Below, piece after piece: positions 63,695 to 64,000 of a stretch of DNA of 64,000 bases. The translations under genes and the position numbers were made by a program. A model generated the notes under the pieces. That model was not told the DNA's origin. It ran no database searches and saw only the letters and a program-made list of their open reading frames with translations. Position 1 is the stretch's first letter. Every line of letters starts with the position of its first letter. The DNA comes from Brachypterus glaber (lineage: Eukaryota; Arthropoda; Insecta; Coleoptera; Kateretidae), in assembly GCA_958510825.1 (NCBI GenBank), contig OY294047.1, positions 5,456,001 to 5,520,000 on the forward strand, read 5' to 3'.

Positions 63695-64000
63695 ATATAT
63701 TTTTTTTTCACCACCAGCCTAAAACCACAACTTTATTACTGTTCTTTTCATTGGCAGAAATATTATTTCTCTACCAATGACGTCAGAGGTTCTAAAAATA
63801 ATGAAATTGCACCATGGTTAATAATTAATTTTTATTCACCTGTTTTAGCATGTGACGTTTCACTTAATTATTAAATCACATTCCCAATTAAAAAAAAAAT
63901 TGAAATTTTGACAAAAATCCTATTTTCAACCCCACTTTAAACCCAAAAAAAAGTGTTTATAAAAAAAATAAAAAATATATAGTTAAATGGAGAATTTACA
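63695..64000. mobile_element. Fragments of element N and TE-D
   Basis: 63,695-63,877 repeats the end of element N (TTTTTCACCACCAGCCTAAAACC...). 63,892-64,000 is an inner part of TE-D (CAACCCCACTTTAAACCC), cut by the window edge. Confidence 0.65.

Overview
The window is AT-rich insect genomic DNA, full of introns and transposons. A beetle or another large-genome insect fits, but the order cannot be fixed from the sequence. It contains no prokaryotic-type operons. The backbone is one locus on the minus strand: 21 recognisable terminal exons between 62,812 and 2,209, each encoding one FLYWCH-type zinc finger. Every exon follows a pyrimidine-rich acceptor. Each has a length of 2 modulo 3, begins with the same splice phase and a residue set compatible with one shared upstream G (Gly, Asp or Ala), and reads G-x-(I/L)-Y-(F/Y)...P-K-(L/I)-(I/V)-F...W-(R/K)-C...(K/R)-C...H-N-H before a short basic tail and a stop. 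This is the architecture of the 3' part of mod(mdg4), a BTB/POZ chromatin-insulator gene whose many isoforms join a common N-terminal part to one of dozens of alternative FLYWCH exons, in flies partly by trans-splicing. The common BTB exons are not here; they should lie beyond position 64,000. I number the exons FLY-1 to FLY-21 in transcription order, from high to low coordinates.

Twenty exons are open. FLY-3 (59,595-59,875) carries one in-frame stop inside the finger. Relic exons at 54.9 kb, 44.3 kb and 28.5-30.9 kb show birth and death of family members. Neighbouring exons are often each other's closest relatives (FLY-1/2, FLY-10/11, FLY-17/18, FLY-20/21), which points to local tandem duplication.

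Two other protein-coding units sit between the exons. An intronless plus-strand gene of 1,051 codons (15,358-18,513) resembles MYCBP-associated protein, an axonemal protein; it is antisense to the FLYWCH locus. An intronless, 5'-truncated USP2-like deubiquitinase copy (35,985-36,971, minus) keeps its catalytic Cys and His boxes.

The rest is repeats: Penelope-like elements with a GIY-YIG endonuclease and hammerhead-ribozyme-bearing terminal repeats, truncated RNase H-bearing non-LTR retrotransposons, a candidate solo LTR, a tRNA-derived SINE, several families of long-inverted-repeat (fold-back) and MITE-like elements, and a 325-bp tandem array at the left end. Several insertions are nested and two have precise empty sites elsewhere in the window. 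The most striking observations are the phase-locked FLYWCH exon array, clean type I hammerhead ribozymes at 41.8-42.3 kb, a minisatellite-derived in-frame tail on FLY-6, and the single nonsense change in FLY-3.
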